A stretch of DNA of 64,000 nucleotides. Origin: Amaranthus tricolor (taxonomy: Eukaryota; Streptophyta; Magnoliopsida; Caryophyllales; Amaranthaceae). The position numbers and the translations under genes are program-made. Below are positions 1 through 11,301 of the stretch, piece after piece. The first letter of the stretch is position 1; every line of letters starts with the position of its first letter. The stretch is taken from the NCBI RefSeq assembly GCF_026212465.1, contig NC_080053.1, forward strand, positions 15,261,283 to 15,325,282, read 5' to 3'. The notes below the pieces were generated by a model, which saw only the letters and a list, made by a program, of their open reading frames with translations, searched no databases and was not told where the DNA came from.

Positions 1-250
1 GAAGTTGTTAGAATTGAAAATCGTAGTCATATGCTAGAAATTACGTGTTAAGTTGCGATTTTATGCGTTTTTAACCGTTTTTGGTACTTTCGCGCGTAAA
101 GAAGCTCAAACTTGGTTTGTTTTGCACGAAACTTGGCACACAACACTATTTGTTATATATATTAATGTGTTGAAGTGGTTAGAATTGAAAATCGTAGTCA
201 TATGCTAGAAATTACGTGTTAAGTTGCCATTTTATGTGTTTTTAACCGTT
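1..250. repeat. Two tandem copies of a ~171-bp repeat
   Basis: The block beginning GTTAGAATTGAAAATCGTAG recurs about 171 bp later, near 172, with the same TTTTTAACCGTTTTT tail. The first copy is complete and the second runs into the Ulp1-like exon. It is probably intronic sequence of the CACTA-borne gene. Confidence 0.6.
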
Positions 251-278
251 TTTGACACTAACATCTATTTTCTCTTAG

Positions 279-571
279 TACTTTCAACAACCTTCTTCTT
301 CCGTTGAATGCGACTACTACGCGCTGAAGTATATGGACGATATTATAAAATCCGTGAAGGAGTTTGGAGTCGAAAATATTGATGCCGTAAGTATTTGTTA
401 CGTTCTTAAATAATTATTGGTAAAATCTAATGTTTATATATTAATCTTTTATTTTTATATTATGTTATAGGTTTTAAACGACATTCTGAGGAAACACGCC
501 CTTTGAGAAGTGGAGAGAAGCGCGAATTAAAAGACAAGATTGCCGCGTATCTTGCTAATATTTGTCCTTGA
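279..571 (+). pseudogene. Ulp1-like cysteine protease C-terminal remnant (CACTA cargo)
   Basis: An exon at about 279-386 encodes QPSSSVECDYYALKYM followed by a helix, the typical C-terminal segment of the Ulp1/SUMO-protease-like proteins found in plant CACTA transposons. The catalytic Cys is present, but the usually following Gly is Asp. A consistent intron follows (GTAAGT donor at 387, TTATAG acceptor ending at 470). The last exon starts VLNDILRKHA, then meets a stop at 504-506 unless a one-base frameshift is assumed. In the shifted frame it continues as LKDKIAAYLANICP and stops at about 571. The copy is therefore truncated on the left by the window and frameshifted at its end. Function in the transposon is not established; the family normally cleaves SUMO-like conjugates. 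Confidence 0.65.
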
Positions 572-610
572 TAAATTGTAATTAGTATAGATTGTTTTTA
601 TACTTTAATG

Positions 611-826
<216 letters not shown>

Positions 827-984
827 GTACATAATATTCTATTATATATACGAGCGAGAGTTTATTATAACAAAGAGATTATTGTTGATTATCTGTTGTT
901 ATCATTGGATTAATTACTGTTATTACATTGTATTATTAGTGGAGTATTATAAGGATAAAACGAAAAATGAAAAACAAATACAAG

Positions 985-1147
985 TATTTGCTGCGGTCAG
1001 GGGCAAAACCGCAGCAAATAATGCCCCACTTATTTGCTGCGGTTTTGCCTCTGACCGCAGCAAATACCCCTCCTTATTTGCTGCGGTTTTGTTTTGACCG
1101 CAGCAAATAATGCCCTTTTTTGCTGCGGTTTTTAACCGCAGCATTTA
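985..1147. repeat. CACTA subterminal inverted repeats
   Basis: TATTTGCTGCGGT and its inverse ACCGCAGCAAATA alternate about four times over 160 bp, each pair able to form a hairpin. This is the expected layout of transposase (TNPA-like) binding sites beside a CACTA end. More degenerate copies reach 1215. Confidence 0.75.
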
Positions 1148-1247
1148 AAGTAGGACATTTATTGCTGTCACTATTGCTGGGGGCCAAAACCGTAGCAAAA
1201 AATGGCCAAAAAACCGCACCAAACGAGGTTTTTTTCCACTAGTGTTA

Positions 1248-1478
1248 TTAACCATAAATAATACCAACTTAGGAGATGTTTCCTAGAATATTTTAACATG
1301 TTAAATATCAAACTAGAAGTGATTATATGACAAAAAAGTTGCTTAATTAGTTAATTATTTAAAGTTGGTATTATTTTAGGAAAAAGTCTTTCAAAGTTGG
1401 TGTTATTCATGGTTAATCAAAATGTTGTATTTATCGGGAAATAAACGAAAACTTGTATTATTCATGATAATTTTTCCT
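1248..1478. repeat. MITE-like inverted repeat, related to the 4711-5162 element
   Basis: TTAACCATAAATAATACCAA near the left is answered by inverted copies ending GTTATTCATGGTTAA and TATTATTCATGATAATTTTT on the right. The same AATAATAC-AACTTT and CATGGTTAATTG words build the foldback elements at 4711-5162, so this is a diverged member of that family lying directly against the CACTA end. Confidence 0.45.
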
Positions 1479-2642
1479 AATGTATATCAATTCAATTAAA
1501 ATTTATGTTAACTATTGTAAAATTCATAAGTTGTATTAAATTTTTATGAAAATTTAATTTTTAAAATTTAAATTCTTACATGGTCATCTTTTGAAATCTT
1601 ATCTTTCACATTGTTGGGTTATTCCCTCCCACTTGGAGGAAGGCCCAATTAATATTTTAATTATGGGCTTAATAATAATGGACTAATAATAATAATATTA
1701 TTTGTTAATTAAATGAAAAAAAAAAGTGAAAAACTGTAAAAAACCAAGATTAGGACAGCAACATAGTGGATTGCAATTAAAACACATTCACGCACAAAAA
1801 TCAGAAACTGAGGAGAAGAAAAAGGTGCGACACGTGACTTTTCGGCGATCCGATCGAAGGCCATTCGTGCTCCGTTTTTCGTCAAATTTTGACACGTTGT
1901 TCCTGCCTACCCAATCTACATATTCAACGGTTGGATTGTCATTTGGTGCATCGTAAGTGGGTAATTTGTATTTTGCCCTAATTTTACCCTAATTGTTGTT
2001 TTACCACTTTTGAGTGATGTTTTAGGGTTGTTTGGTGTTTGTATTACCTCTAGTATTGTCTAGAGAGGATTTTTGGTTGTACCCATTAATTTTATTGGTG
2101 ATTAGTGGAAGAGTGTGGTATCACTTACGGTCCCGTGGTTTTTTCCCGCATTGGGTTTTCCACGTAAATATCGTGTGTGCTTTACTTTCCGCATTTTTAC
2201 TTTATTGCGCTTGATTGTGGGATTATTATTATTTGTTTGATTGGATTGGTTATTGTTGCTCATCTAACAACACAAAGGGAGAAAGTGTGTGTATTATATC
2301 GCCTCTTTTCTCAACACACATATTTTCTAAAGATTATCCCACCATTAGGTCACATTTTTCTCTAAAGGACTTGTTAATTTCATTGACTTATTGTAGCACA
2401 TTATTCTGGTACATAAGAAAAAAATATAATTTACCATGTGTCTAAATATAATTAGTTAGATTTCCGTTCGCCACTGCTTTCCATCCCCTTTTCCGGCAAA
2501 TTTCATCATCAACCTCACTCATCGTACGACTATCTCCGGGTGGTTAATGCATGGTTCGAGTTTGCGTGTGGTTAGGCTAATCGAGTAGGGGTGTAGTTGT
2601 GACTCCTAGTGGTTTAAGAGGAGGGGAACAATTTTCAGCTAG
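1479..2642. other. Unresolved stretch, possible LTR remnant
   Basis: No gene is recognisable. A segment starting at about 1614 with TGTTGGGTTATTCCCTCCCA has the look of a Copia-type LTR start, and 2460-2520 is pyrimidine-rich, but no matching second LTR or clean TG...CA pair was found. Short open frames here have no recognisable domain. Confidence 0.25.
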
Positions 2643-2895
2643 TCTCTTGAGAGACCGTCTCTTTGTGAGACGTATCTTAAGACTAGTCTATCAAAGATTG
2701 ATGTCTACTTAACGTACTTTTAATGCCTATTTATATTATTCTTAATGCTTACTTACCGTATCCTTAGTATCTACTTTCAATATTTTAAATGTCTACTTAC
2801 ATCATTCTTAATGTCTACTTATAATATTTTAAAAAATATATAATAAGTCGGCCCAATTAGAGATGGTTTCTCAAAGAGACCGTCTCTCACAAGAA
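2643..2895. mobile_element. MITE with GAGACGGTCTC-type terminal inverted repeats
   Basis: The left end (TCTTGAGAGACCGTCTCTTT) is the inverse of the right end (AAAGAGACCGTCTCTCACAAG, 2875-2895) with few mismatches. The interior is AT-rich and carries about four diverged copies of a TTAATG-TCTACTTA unit. No coding capacity is seen. The superfamily is not assigned because no clear target duplication was found. Confidence 0.6.
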
Positions 2896-3289
2896 TTAAT
2901 CAATGTTTTTGAGTGCTTAGGATTTTTGATTGAAAATAAAAAAAAATACATAGTGACTAGAGGATTTGGTAGTCATCTGGTCGCTATAGGCCTACAAGGA
3001 CAAGTTGACGACCAAATGCGCTTGGTTGCTGAACAGACCTTCACAAAAGTAAAATGGTAGTGTGGCTGCCACTCGCGACCACCTGACTTCTGGTAACCAC
3101 CTGAAACTTTTCAAAGATATAAAAAATGCAAGAAGATATGAATCAAATTCCTGACCTTCTACAACAACACTAATTCTTAATTGAGGTCGTCTCTTCGTGA
3201 GACGACTTTAATTGGGTAAGTTCAAGCTATTTAAAAATAAATAACCACTTCATGTACATGTTGAAATTCAGTTTTTTATGTTTTTTTTT
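2896..3289. other. No gene seen; one solo MITE-end remnant
   Basis: A short GTCGTCTCTTCGTGAGACGA block near 3186-3205 resembles the ends of the preceding MITE and may be a solo remnant. The rest is featureless. Confidence 0.35.
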
Positions 3290-3740
3290 GGATATTCTAT
3301 ATGGTAAGTATCAACTATTGCAAAAGGCGAGTGGTAGCAATTTTTAAAATTTTTTCCACATAATAGCACTCAACTCTTGAAAAATTAACTACAGTAATAT
3401 TATGGAGGTAAAAACGTTTAATTTCCATTATGTTTTGGTAAAAGTCATAAATGCCCCTAATAAATTCCAAATGCAAAGCCTAACTTAACAGAAAGTAAAC
3501 TTAACGGAAATGTTACTGTAGTTAATTTTCCAAGAGTTGAGCGCTATTTTATGGATAAATTTGGGATTTATTAGGGGCATCTATGACTTTTACCAAAACT
3601 TACGAAAATTAAACATTTTGACCTCCATAATGTTACTGTAGTTAATTTTCCAAAAGTTGAGTGCTATTTTGTGGAAAAAAGTTTAAGAGTTGCTATCACT
3701 CGCCTTTTGCCATAGTTGGTGCTTATTATATAGAATATCC
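3290..3740. mobile_element. Foldback element with ~180-bp inverted arms
   Basis: The left arm starts GGATATTCTATATGGTAAGT and the right arm ends with its near-perfect inverse ATATAGAATATCC. The arms stay alignable for about 180 bp, including AAAAGGCGAGTGGTAGCAA and GGTAAAAGTCATAAATGCCCC, around a short central spacer with an internal repeat. No reading frame is present. It could fold into a long hairpin RNA and is best read as a non-autonomous TIR transposon. Confidence 0.75.
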
Positions 3741-3879
3741 TTTTTTTGTTTTTTTACTAATGGGCTGCTTGTATGAGCCCGTTTTACGGTGAGACAGTCT
3801 CATACAAGACTTGCTGCTACAACAAAGGCAACACATAACCCTGCAACCACTAGGCCACACACTAGTTAGTGATTCTTCA

Positions 3880-4050
3880 TGTAAACTATAGATACATATA
3901 GACTATTGGCTTAGTTTAATATTAGTCATCTAAGTGTAGTATTAGTCGTAATAGTATATTCTTATTTAAGTATTAGTCATAATAGTATTATTTTTTCGTA
4001 AAATATGTAATTAGCATAACATTAGTTGTATTAGCATATTAGTAGTTGTA
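3880..4050. repeat. Degenerate ATTAGTCGTATTAG-type minisatellite, left flank of Helitron 1
   Basis: Repeated ATTAGTC(A/G)TATTAGT-like words at roughly 20-bp spacing. The same repeat reappears at 5444-5650, 8378-8470 and 9391-10130, in each case abutting a probable Helitron end. Confidence 0.6.
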
Positions 4051-5443
4051 CTAGTGCCCGTGTGATTCACGGCTTTATTAAACTTTCCGACATATTTATA
4101 TCATTTATGAAATAAATTTTACATTATAGTTATATTTCGTTTCACTCTTAATAGTTGTATACAGTACATATATTGTTCGATTTGTATCATATTTTGCATT
4201 ATTCGCGTAGATAATTGTGAAAATTTAGTTCATGACAAATAAATCACAACAAAAGACAAAAAATTTGATTGTATATTTAATATAATGATATGTATACTTC
4301 TATTTGTTTATTTTGAATAAAAGGGCAAATGGTTAGTACATGAACTATACAATACAAAATTATGAGTATTTTTAATAATTAAATAACATACCAATTTATG
4401 CTAACAAAAAAATATTACATTCATTTATATATAGTATTACAACTCTAGATAACACGCATCAAAATCAAATTTAACTTAAATATTTATGTAAAATTATTTT
4501 ATAAAAGTTTATATAAAAAAAATAATTTATATGTCATAAAAAATATGAGTGACTTGCATGAAATTAGTCGCAACCTAAATCATATTAGAATTAAACATTG
4601 CATTTAAGTAACCAATAGTATAAATAAAAATTTCATAATAAAAGTATATTATCTTTTAACCATCTCAAAATATCCAATATACTAAAATAATAATCATTTA
4701 ATTAATAAAAGGAAAAGTTACCATGAATAATACAAACTTTCACTGATTTTCCTACAATAATACGAACTTTCAATTAACCATGAATAATACGAACTTTAAT
4801 ACATATTTCCCACTAGCATACCTGACCGGTTCTTTACCTGGAGAAACGGTAAATTCCCCATTTCTTCATTATGCTAGCGGGAAATATGTATCAAAGTTTG
4901 TATTTTATTCATAGTTAATTGAAAGTTCGTATTATTGTAGGAAAATCAGTGAAAGTTCGTATTATTCAGGGTAATTTTTCTTACTTAGTTTTATCAGCCA
5001 AAAAAAAAAAATTAAAAGGAATGAGTAAGTTTACCGGTAACAGGTAAAATGGTATGCCAGCGGAAAATATGTATCAAAGTTCGTATTATTCATGGTTAAT
5101 TGAAAGTTCGTATTATTGTAGGAAAATTAGTGAAAGTTTGTATTATTCAGGGTAATTTTTCCTTAATAAAATTGATAAAATTTTATAAATAATTGAAAAA
5201 CAAATTAAATATATAGTTTTCTAATACATTAATGATGTGATCCAAAAAGTATAAAATCAATCAATATGGATAATATTATAATTATAGTTATAAAGTAATA
5301 AAGTGAAAGATATAATTTTTAGTCATAATAACAATGACATCGATATTGAGTTTTAGAGGGAAAAATTTTGTTAAGGTTGTGACATGTAAGCAATATTTTA
5401 TAGTGATGATGTTAGCGTTTTTTGTTTTAGTAATAGTTATAGA
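4051..5443 (-). mobile_element. Probable non-autonomous Helitron
   Basis: Read on the minus strand, the 3' end has a GCCGTG...CACGGGC hairpin (plus strand 4056-4072) followed by CTAG, with a host T beyond, matching the Helitron hairpin-plus-CTRR terminus. The 5' end is placed at 5443, where the minus strand starts TCTATAACTATTAC after a host A, satisfying insertion between A and T. Both flanks are the same minisatellite. A 270-bp MITE and a partial copy sit inside it. No Rep/helicase coding is present. The hairpin is clear; the 5' boundary is inference. Confidence 0.5.
4711..5162. mobile_element. MITE (4711-4980) and adjacent half copy (about 5029-5162)
   Basis: The left end GGAAAAGTTACCATGAATAA and the right end inverse (TTATTCAGGGTAATTTTTC) define arms of about 105 bp containing three AATAATACGAACTTT-type motifs each, around a short centre. 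A second, right-half copy follows after a short spacer. Both are nested in Helitron 1. Confidence 0.65.
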
Positions 5444-5650
5444 TTATTATATTACTAGTCATATTGGTCTAATATTTGGTGTAATACCATAATATTAATC
5501 ATATTAGTAATTGTTCTAATATTTGGTGTATTACCATAATATTAATCATATTAGTAATTGTTCTAATATTTGGTGTATTACCATAATATTAATCATATTA
5601 GTATAGCATTAACTGTATTCGAATAGTATTAGTCATATTTTATGTAATAT
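5444..5650. repeat. Minisatellite with 47-bp tandem units
   Basis: CTAATATTTGGTGTATTACC begins a 47-bp unit repeated nearly three times at about 5468-5602, within the ATTAGTC-type minisatellite that flanks Helitron 1. Confidence 0.75.
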
Positions 5651-6620
5651 AATTAAATTTAGTTTGCTTGTGTATGCTTATTGTTTATTGGCGATCTCAT
5701 ATCCATGAAAAAAGGAGGGTGAGCGGTAGGTTAATGATAACCAACTCAACAAATTTAGTCATCCCATGATCATAAACTATAAATCAATTCTCCTAGGGAC
5801 ATTCCGTACTCAGTGAAGCGTTGCAATTCTTTGGCCTGGGTGTGGTGAAACGTATGCAAAGATTTCTTTGTCATCGTCCATAAGCTGCCCTAGAATATTA
5901 ACATATACTCCTAGTAATCCTAATTTATGAATTTGCCGTTTACACAATTAAATTATATATTTCAAATTAATATCCAAATGAACTCAATTAGAATAAATAA
6001 AGAAAGATTTTTTTCGTTTTATATAATTTATTTAAAAGGGTAGTTTTAAAAGCGTAGCTAAAATTTTTAATAGAATAGATGGCTTTAAAAAGACAAAGAT
6101 TAAAACAATATAGTTGAAAGGATTTTTTTTAAAGAATATTTTATAATGAAATGGAACTGAAGCTTGTAAAAATAAACATGGGTTAAGTGTTCAAAACCCA
6201 CGACACAGCGAAACGCCGGCGAGTACTCTGGTGGCTGATTTGCCGCTGGAAAAGCTAAGATCAGAAAAAAAAAATTATCACTTTTCAAAATAAAAGATAG
6301 GTAATTTGGATTTGAAATTAGTAGAATAATTTTTATTTTTGAATATTAAAAATTAATAATAAATGAATGACATTAAATACCTAATTAAATATTTGTTCTT
6401 ACTTGTGTAGATTGAAACAAAATAGCTAATGAGTGAGAGAGAGTTAGAAGGAGAAAAAAAAAAAACTGAAAGTGGTGAATAAAATTAAATATAGTTGTAG
6501 AATAATACAGGTTAATTAATGGAATTAGAGATGAAGAGTGGGAAGATGTGGATAAATAATGGAGCTACAAGAGGTAGTACGTGAAGGAAGTTTAGAGAAA
6601 ACCGCGTAATTGGTTTCACA
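5651..6620. other. AT-rich DNA, no recognisable gene
   Basis: Two higher-GC patches stand out, 5700-5890 and 6180-6260. Both have short open frames on the minus strand, but neither shows a domain I can name. They could be old exon fragments or parts of decayed transposons. Confidence 0.3.
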
Positions 6621-6621
6621 T

Positions 6622-6660
<39 letters not shown>

Positions 6661-6664
6661 TTTT
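6621..6664. repeat. (TTTA)n microsatellite
   Basis: About eleven perfect TTTA units. Confidence 0.95.
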
Positions 6665-8377
6665 AAATTAATTTCCTGCTTTTTTTACTAATTTTTTTAT
6701 ATTATTTTATTTTATTGAGAAAATTTTGGATATTACATACACTTCCCCTTAAACTAAAATTTCCCTTGAACTTCAAAATTAGAACACATAAAAACTAAAA
6801 TATTGAAAAGATAGTTAAATTTTATTAGACGATTCGATAGTCACATTCTACACTCCTTTTAAAGAGTTTCGTCCTCAAAACTTAATCGATAACTTACTGA
6901 TTACAATCAAGAAAAAGATAACTCCTTATAATAATTTTATGAAAGGGTTTAGATTGGGTGGGTTGTTTCTCACATCAGCTTGCAAATAAATCAAATATAT
7001 TTTAGGATATTTAAAGTGAAAATAAATATGAACAATCAAATAATGACATATAAATTAAGTACCAAAAAAATGTATCCCTCTATATCCCACACTCAAAACA
7101 CACAATTATTGAATTCTTAAGAAATTTATTTACCCTAAATTCAATTTAATTTTATCAACTTTATCCTGTTTAATTTAACCAATGTTAACTAAATATTTCC
7201 TAAACAACCTTTAACCTAAACTACTGATATCACTTTGTAACAACCCTCGTAATTAGGTTCAATTTTAAAAAAATTTTGAAGGAAAAACTTAAACTAAGTC
7301 CTAATCATGGAAGTGTCACCACCACACCTATTTCAATGAAATAATTGTAAAGCAAAACGAATACAAAATAATTAGTACAATTTAACAACTAAACAATTCT
7401 TAAAGCTTAAGAAAGATTTAAACTTAATCTAAGTCTATATAAAACTTATACAGGTGACAGTAAAATTTACTCTAAGACATGACTACTAATAAACTAATTT
7501 TTTAGGTGAACTTCACTCCACGATCTACACGTGATCATTAGCTTGCAAAAATAAGAATACAAGAAAGACAAGGAAAAAAACTCCCAAAACTAGAAAATTG
7601 AGTAATCCAACTCCATCATGTAAAACAATTAAAGTTGAGAGTAGTTTATGAAAATTATATTTACTTGAGTTAAAAATCAATTTGTGCACATAATATGATA
7701 TCATATAAACCAATTAATTTATTTGATTTTTACTAATGACAAACACATATTCAATCATTAATTTAAGGGAACGACAAAGCCAGCAGGATGAGGCTTTAAC
7801 CTTGTTTGTACTTGAACAAGAGGTTCACCCCAAATAATGCAAGGTCAACATAGTAGTCTCAAGTAAAGCTAGTGTGCAATCCCCTACTGCTTGGATCTAA
7901 ACAAATAGAAGGAAGACTAGAAATCGTATCTAGTATCAAAAATAAAAAATATATCGGCAACTAAACTAACTAAATAGTGCAATCTATTCATTATCCTTAC
8001 ACTTGGATCACGATATAAGAGCTTTATTTCCTTGTGTTTCACTTTAAGTGAGTTAATATATTTTAATATTAATCATGAACACACAATCATGTAACCAAAC
8101 ATACATTATATATATTTTATTTATTTCATGATCATAAAATTTTCCATTAAATATATATCTTAAGAATATCCAATTGTAATTTCATTGTCAAATCACCACT
8201 TTAACTTCAATTGGTGGCAATAGGAAATAATATTATAAATATTTTTCTCCCTCTTAAAACAATAGTTCGTCCTTGAACTCAAAGTTAAAACACATAAAAA
8301 CTAAAATACTGAAAAAAAATATTGAAATTTTATTGGTTCATATAGTTGACCGCAATTTATTGTTATTAAGGTTCGGG
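6665..8377. other. Decayed retroelement-like noncoding DNA
   Basis: Two direct copies of a ~90-bp block (about 6742-6830 and 8250-8337), each containing AACACATAAAAACTAAAATA after a CTTGAACT word, lie 1.5 kb apart. A segment near 7230 reads TGTAACAACCCTCGTAATTA, an LTR-like start. This suggests a degenerate LTR element, but no coding domain, PBS or target duplication was found. Confidence 0.3.
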
Positions 8378-8470
8378 AATTGTTATTATTGTGTATATGA
8401 GTATATTATTAGTATGATATTAGTCTTATTGGTATTTTCTTAATCATGTTAATATATGATTATCATAGTA
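8378..8470. repeat. ATTAGTC-type minisatellite, left flank of Helitron 2
   Basis: ATTAGTATGATATTAGTCTT-type repeats of the same family as 9391-10130, separated from it by the probable Helitron. Confidence 0.5.
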
Positions 8471-9390
8471 TCATCATATATTTAATAATTTTTCTGTAAA
8501 AAGACAAATGACAGCTTATGAGAGCTTTGCCAAATGTCATTATTTTAATGATTAACACATTATTATGTGTCAATTAATTAAATAACTAATTGCCCAAATC
8601 AACAAATTATTTTAAACATATTTTACAAAAAAAGTTAGTTATTATAAAAATTCTATAAAAAAATTGTCAAATTAACATGTAGTATTATCATACCATGAGA
8701 TTTATTTTAAGAATTTATTTTAAATATTGTGATATCATGATAAGACTATATAATATTATCAAAATATATTATAGAAACTTATAATGTTATATGATATAGT
8801 CATGAAATATTCTATTTATTCTTATCATGTAATAAAAGACATCGATTTTGTACAAATTTATATTTATTCTATTTTATAAAATATTTAATTTGAATTATTT
8901 ATATTTTGTTTTCTTGGATATTGAATATATAATTAATTCAATAAGTGCATCATTATATATTTTTTTTAATCAGTTTTTCCATGTATGGTAGTTGTACAAT
9001 ATCCAACCTTATAAAATGTAGTAATTAAAGATTTCTTATTCAACCCAAATTTCTCTCAAATCTATAAGAATTTATTTGTTTTAAATTTATAATATCATTC
9101 ATCTGTGATTAAAACATTAATGAAAAGAAAACTTCTTTTGCAAATTTAATTTAAAATACTTTTTATTAGATAGTAGTATGAGTATCTTGTATAAAATAAA
9201 TCTCAATAAAACTAATTGTCTCCCATATAAATCAATTTTATTTAAATAAGATATGGTGATTTTGTAATATCTTTACTTTTAAAATTTATTACAATCACCT
9301 GTTGGTATCGTTAATTTATGTCTATATTACAATTTTTTAAATATATTTACATACTTACACATTCAAGCATTGCATGGACATATATACTAG
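8471..9390 (+). mobile_element. Probable non-autonomous Helitron, degenerate
   Basis: The 3' end reads AGCATTGCATGGACATATATACTAG followed by T: a decayed short hairpin, a spacer, then CTAG at 9387-9390. The 5' end is tentatively the TC of TCATCATATATTTAATAATT at 8471, preceded by A. Both outer flanks are the ATTAGTC-type minisatellite, as for the Helitron at 4051-5443. No coding is seen. Confidence 0.4.
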
Positions 9391-10130
9391 TTAGTTATAT
9401 TAGTGTAGTTTTAAAAGTATTAGTATTGTATTAGTCGTATTAATGTATTATTAGAATAATATTTTCTTAGTTGTTTTTGTGTATATTGTTAGTCGTTCTA
9501 ATATATTAGTTGTCACATTTGTATTATATTAGTCGTATTAGCATAATTATAATCATATTATTGTATTATTAATTGTATTAGTATTTTGTTAGTCTAATTG
9601 ATAAAATTAGCATAATATTAGTCATATTAGTGTAGTATTAGCTATATTAGTATTGTACTAGTTATATTAATGTATAACTAGCGTAATATTGGTTATATTT
9701 GTATAATATTAGTCATATTAGTATAGTATTGGTCGTATTTGTATAATATTAGTCTGATGTGTATATTATTATTCGTATTAACATAGCTTTAGTCATATTA
9801 TTAGTCATATTAGCATTATATTAGTCGTTACAATATATATTTAGCAAAGTATTAGTTGTATTAGGGTAGTATTAGGTTTATTAGAAGTGTATTGGTCGTA
9901 AAGTAAATAATTATCGTAGTATTAGTCCAACTAGTGTAGTATCAGTCATATTAGCATAAAATTAGTTGCATTAATGTAGTACTAGTCATATTAGAGTAAA
10001 GTAAGCATAATAGTAATATATTAGTGGTATTAGTATATTATTTGTCATATTAGTATAATATTAGTTATATTAATTTAGTATTAGTTGTATTTATATAATA
10101 TTAGATGTATTAGTGTAGTATTAGGATTTG
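9391..10130. repeat. Long degenerate minisatellite of ATTAGTCGTATTAGTGTAGT units
   Basis: About 740 bp of imperfect ~20-bp units built on TATTAGT(C)(A/G)TATTAGTGTAGT. No unit is exact, suggesting old expansion followed by substitution. Confidence 0.8.
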
Positions 10131-10149
10131 TTATACTTTCTATTTTCCT

Positions 10150-10299
10150 CGGTCCCTTTAATTTTGCAATATTTTCTTTCAAAGAAATGATCCCACCAAT
10201 TTCTTTTATATTACATTTACACATTTTCTCTCCTTTTCCCTCTTTTAATAATACAAAAAATTTTAATGTCTTTCTAATTTCTTAATCTTTATATCATTT
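10150..10299. mobile_element. Left half of a Stowaway-like MITE, split by the Copia element
   Basis: TCCTCGGTCCCTTTAATTTT resembles a Stowaway TIR with the usual low-complexity continuation. Its inverse, ending GGGGATGGACGAAG, lies at about 13497-13526 on the far side of the Copia insertion. Both ends are degenerate. Confidence 0.4.
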
Positions 10300-10304
10300 G
10301 TAGG

Positions 10305-11136
10305 TGAAAATGACGATGTATTAAAGTTCGAACTATGTGTTTCAAACTCCAATATTGCCAAGATCGAGTGTATTAAGTTTAGTGACAAACAAATTACGCT
10401 ATCAATGATATGAACGTTTGTAGGAGAAAGTAATGCAATAAAATGACACAAAGATTTAACGAGGTTCACCCAACTAAGGCTACGTCCTCCGGTGTGTAGT
10501 ATCTCTTATATAACCAAAAGGAGTTCAAAGAACTCTCAAATATGGAGAATTACAATAGAGAAGAGATATAGGCTAGTGTTTGGCTTGGGGTGTATTTGTG
10601 GATGTTTGCAATGTGATTGAGAGCTCTCTATTTATAGGAGAGATCACACTATGTTACATTAAGTACATTAAAGCTATGATTAAATGATAATGAAACATCC
10701 CTAAGTACATGAAGAGTCATAAAAGAACATTCTAGAGTATCAGAGACTTCGCTCGACCAAAACAGAGGTTCGCTCGATCGAGCGACTTGGTCGAGCGGAC
10801 TTCAATAAGCTTCTGGTTGCATTCTGTCTGCTCGCTCGATCCAACCTGAAGCTCGCTCGGTCGAGCGAGCTGGTCGAGCGGCCTTTCAGAAGGCTTCTGA
10901 CAGTATTGCTCGACTTGCATAGTAGAGCATCTTGATTCAATTTTTCCACTTCTTCATTAAGTCCCATAACTCTCACACTTCATTACCTTATTAATCAATA
11001 CTTAATCATCATCATAAATCAATCATCAAAACTTAACTTAATACACCCACATTAACACATTCATGGGATTCCATCCCAAAGGTCACACATGAATGCACCT
11101 CATCAAATGTGCACTCAAGTCACACCAATCGCAACA
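10305..11136 (-). repeat. 3' LTR of the gag-only Copia element
   Basis: 832 bp, TG at 10305 and CA at 11135-11136. It carries a 16-bp perfect palindrome, TCGCTCGATCGAGCGA (10770-10785), and several more TCGAGCGA/TCGCTCGA words. The open frames here are produced by these repeats and are not genes. Confidence 0.92.
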
Positions 11137-11147
11137 ATCTCCACCTT
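11137..11147 (-). other. Polypurine tract of the Copia element
   Basis: On the minus strand AAGGTGGAGAT directly precedes the 3' LTR start TGTTGCGATTGG. It is the expected primer site for plus-strand DNA synthesis. Confidence 0.7.
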
Positions 11148-11301
11148 GACTTGAGTTCACCCAAGTCAATGGAATTCTCTAATTCACTCCAACATAACAT
11201 AACAACTTACACAACATCATACTCAAAACAAAAACAACACATGTGCATAAACATAGCACATGCACTAAACATGCCCTCATAGGGCTTACAAGAGTATGCT
11301 T

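Noticed and set aside
985..1147. CRISPR-like array in the repeated TTTGCTGCGG segment
   Set aside because: Repeats alternate in orientation, spacing is irregular and the context is a CACTA terminus in a plant genome.
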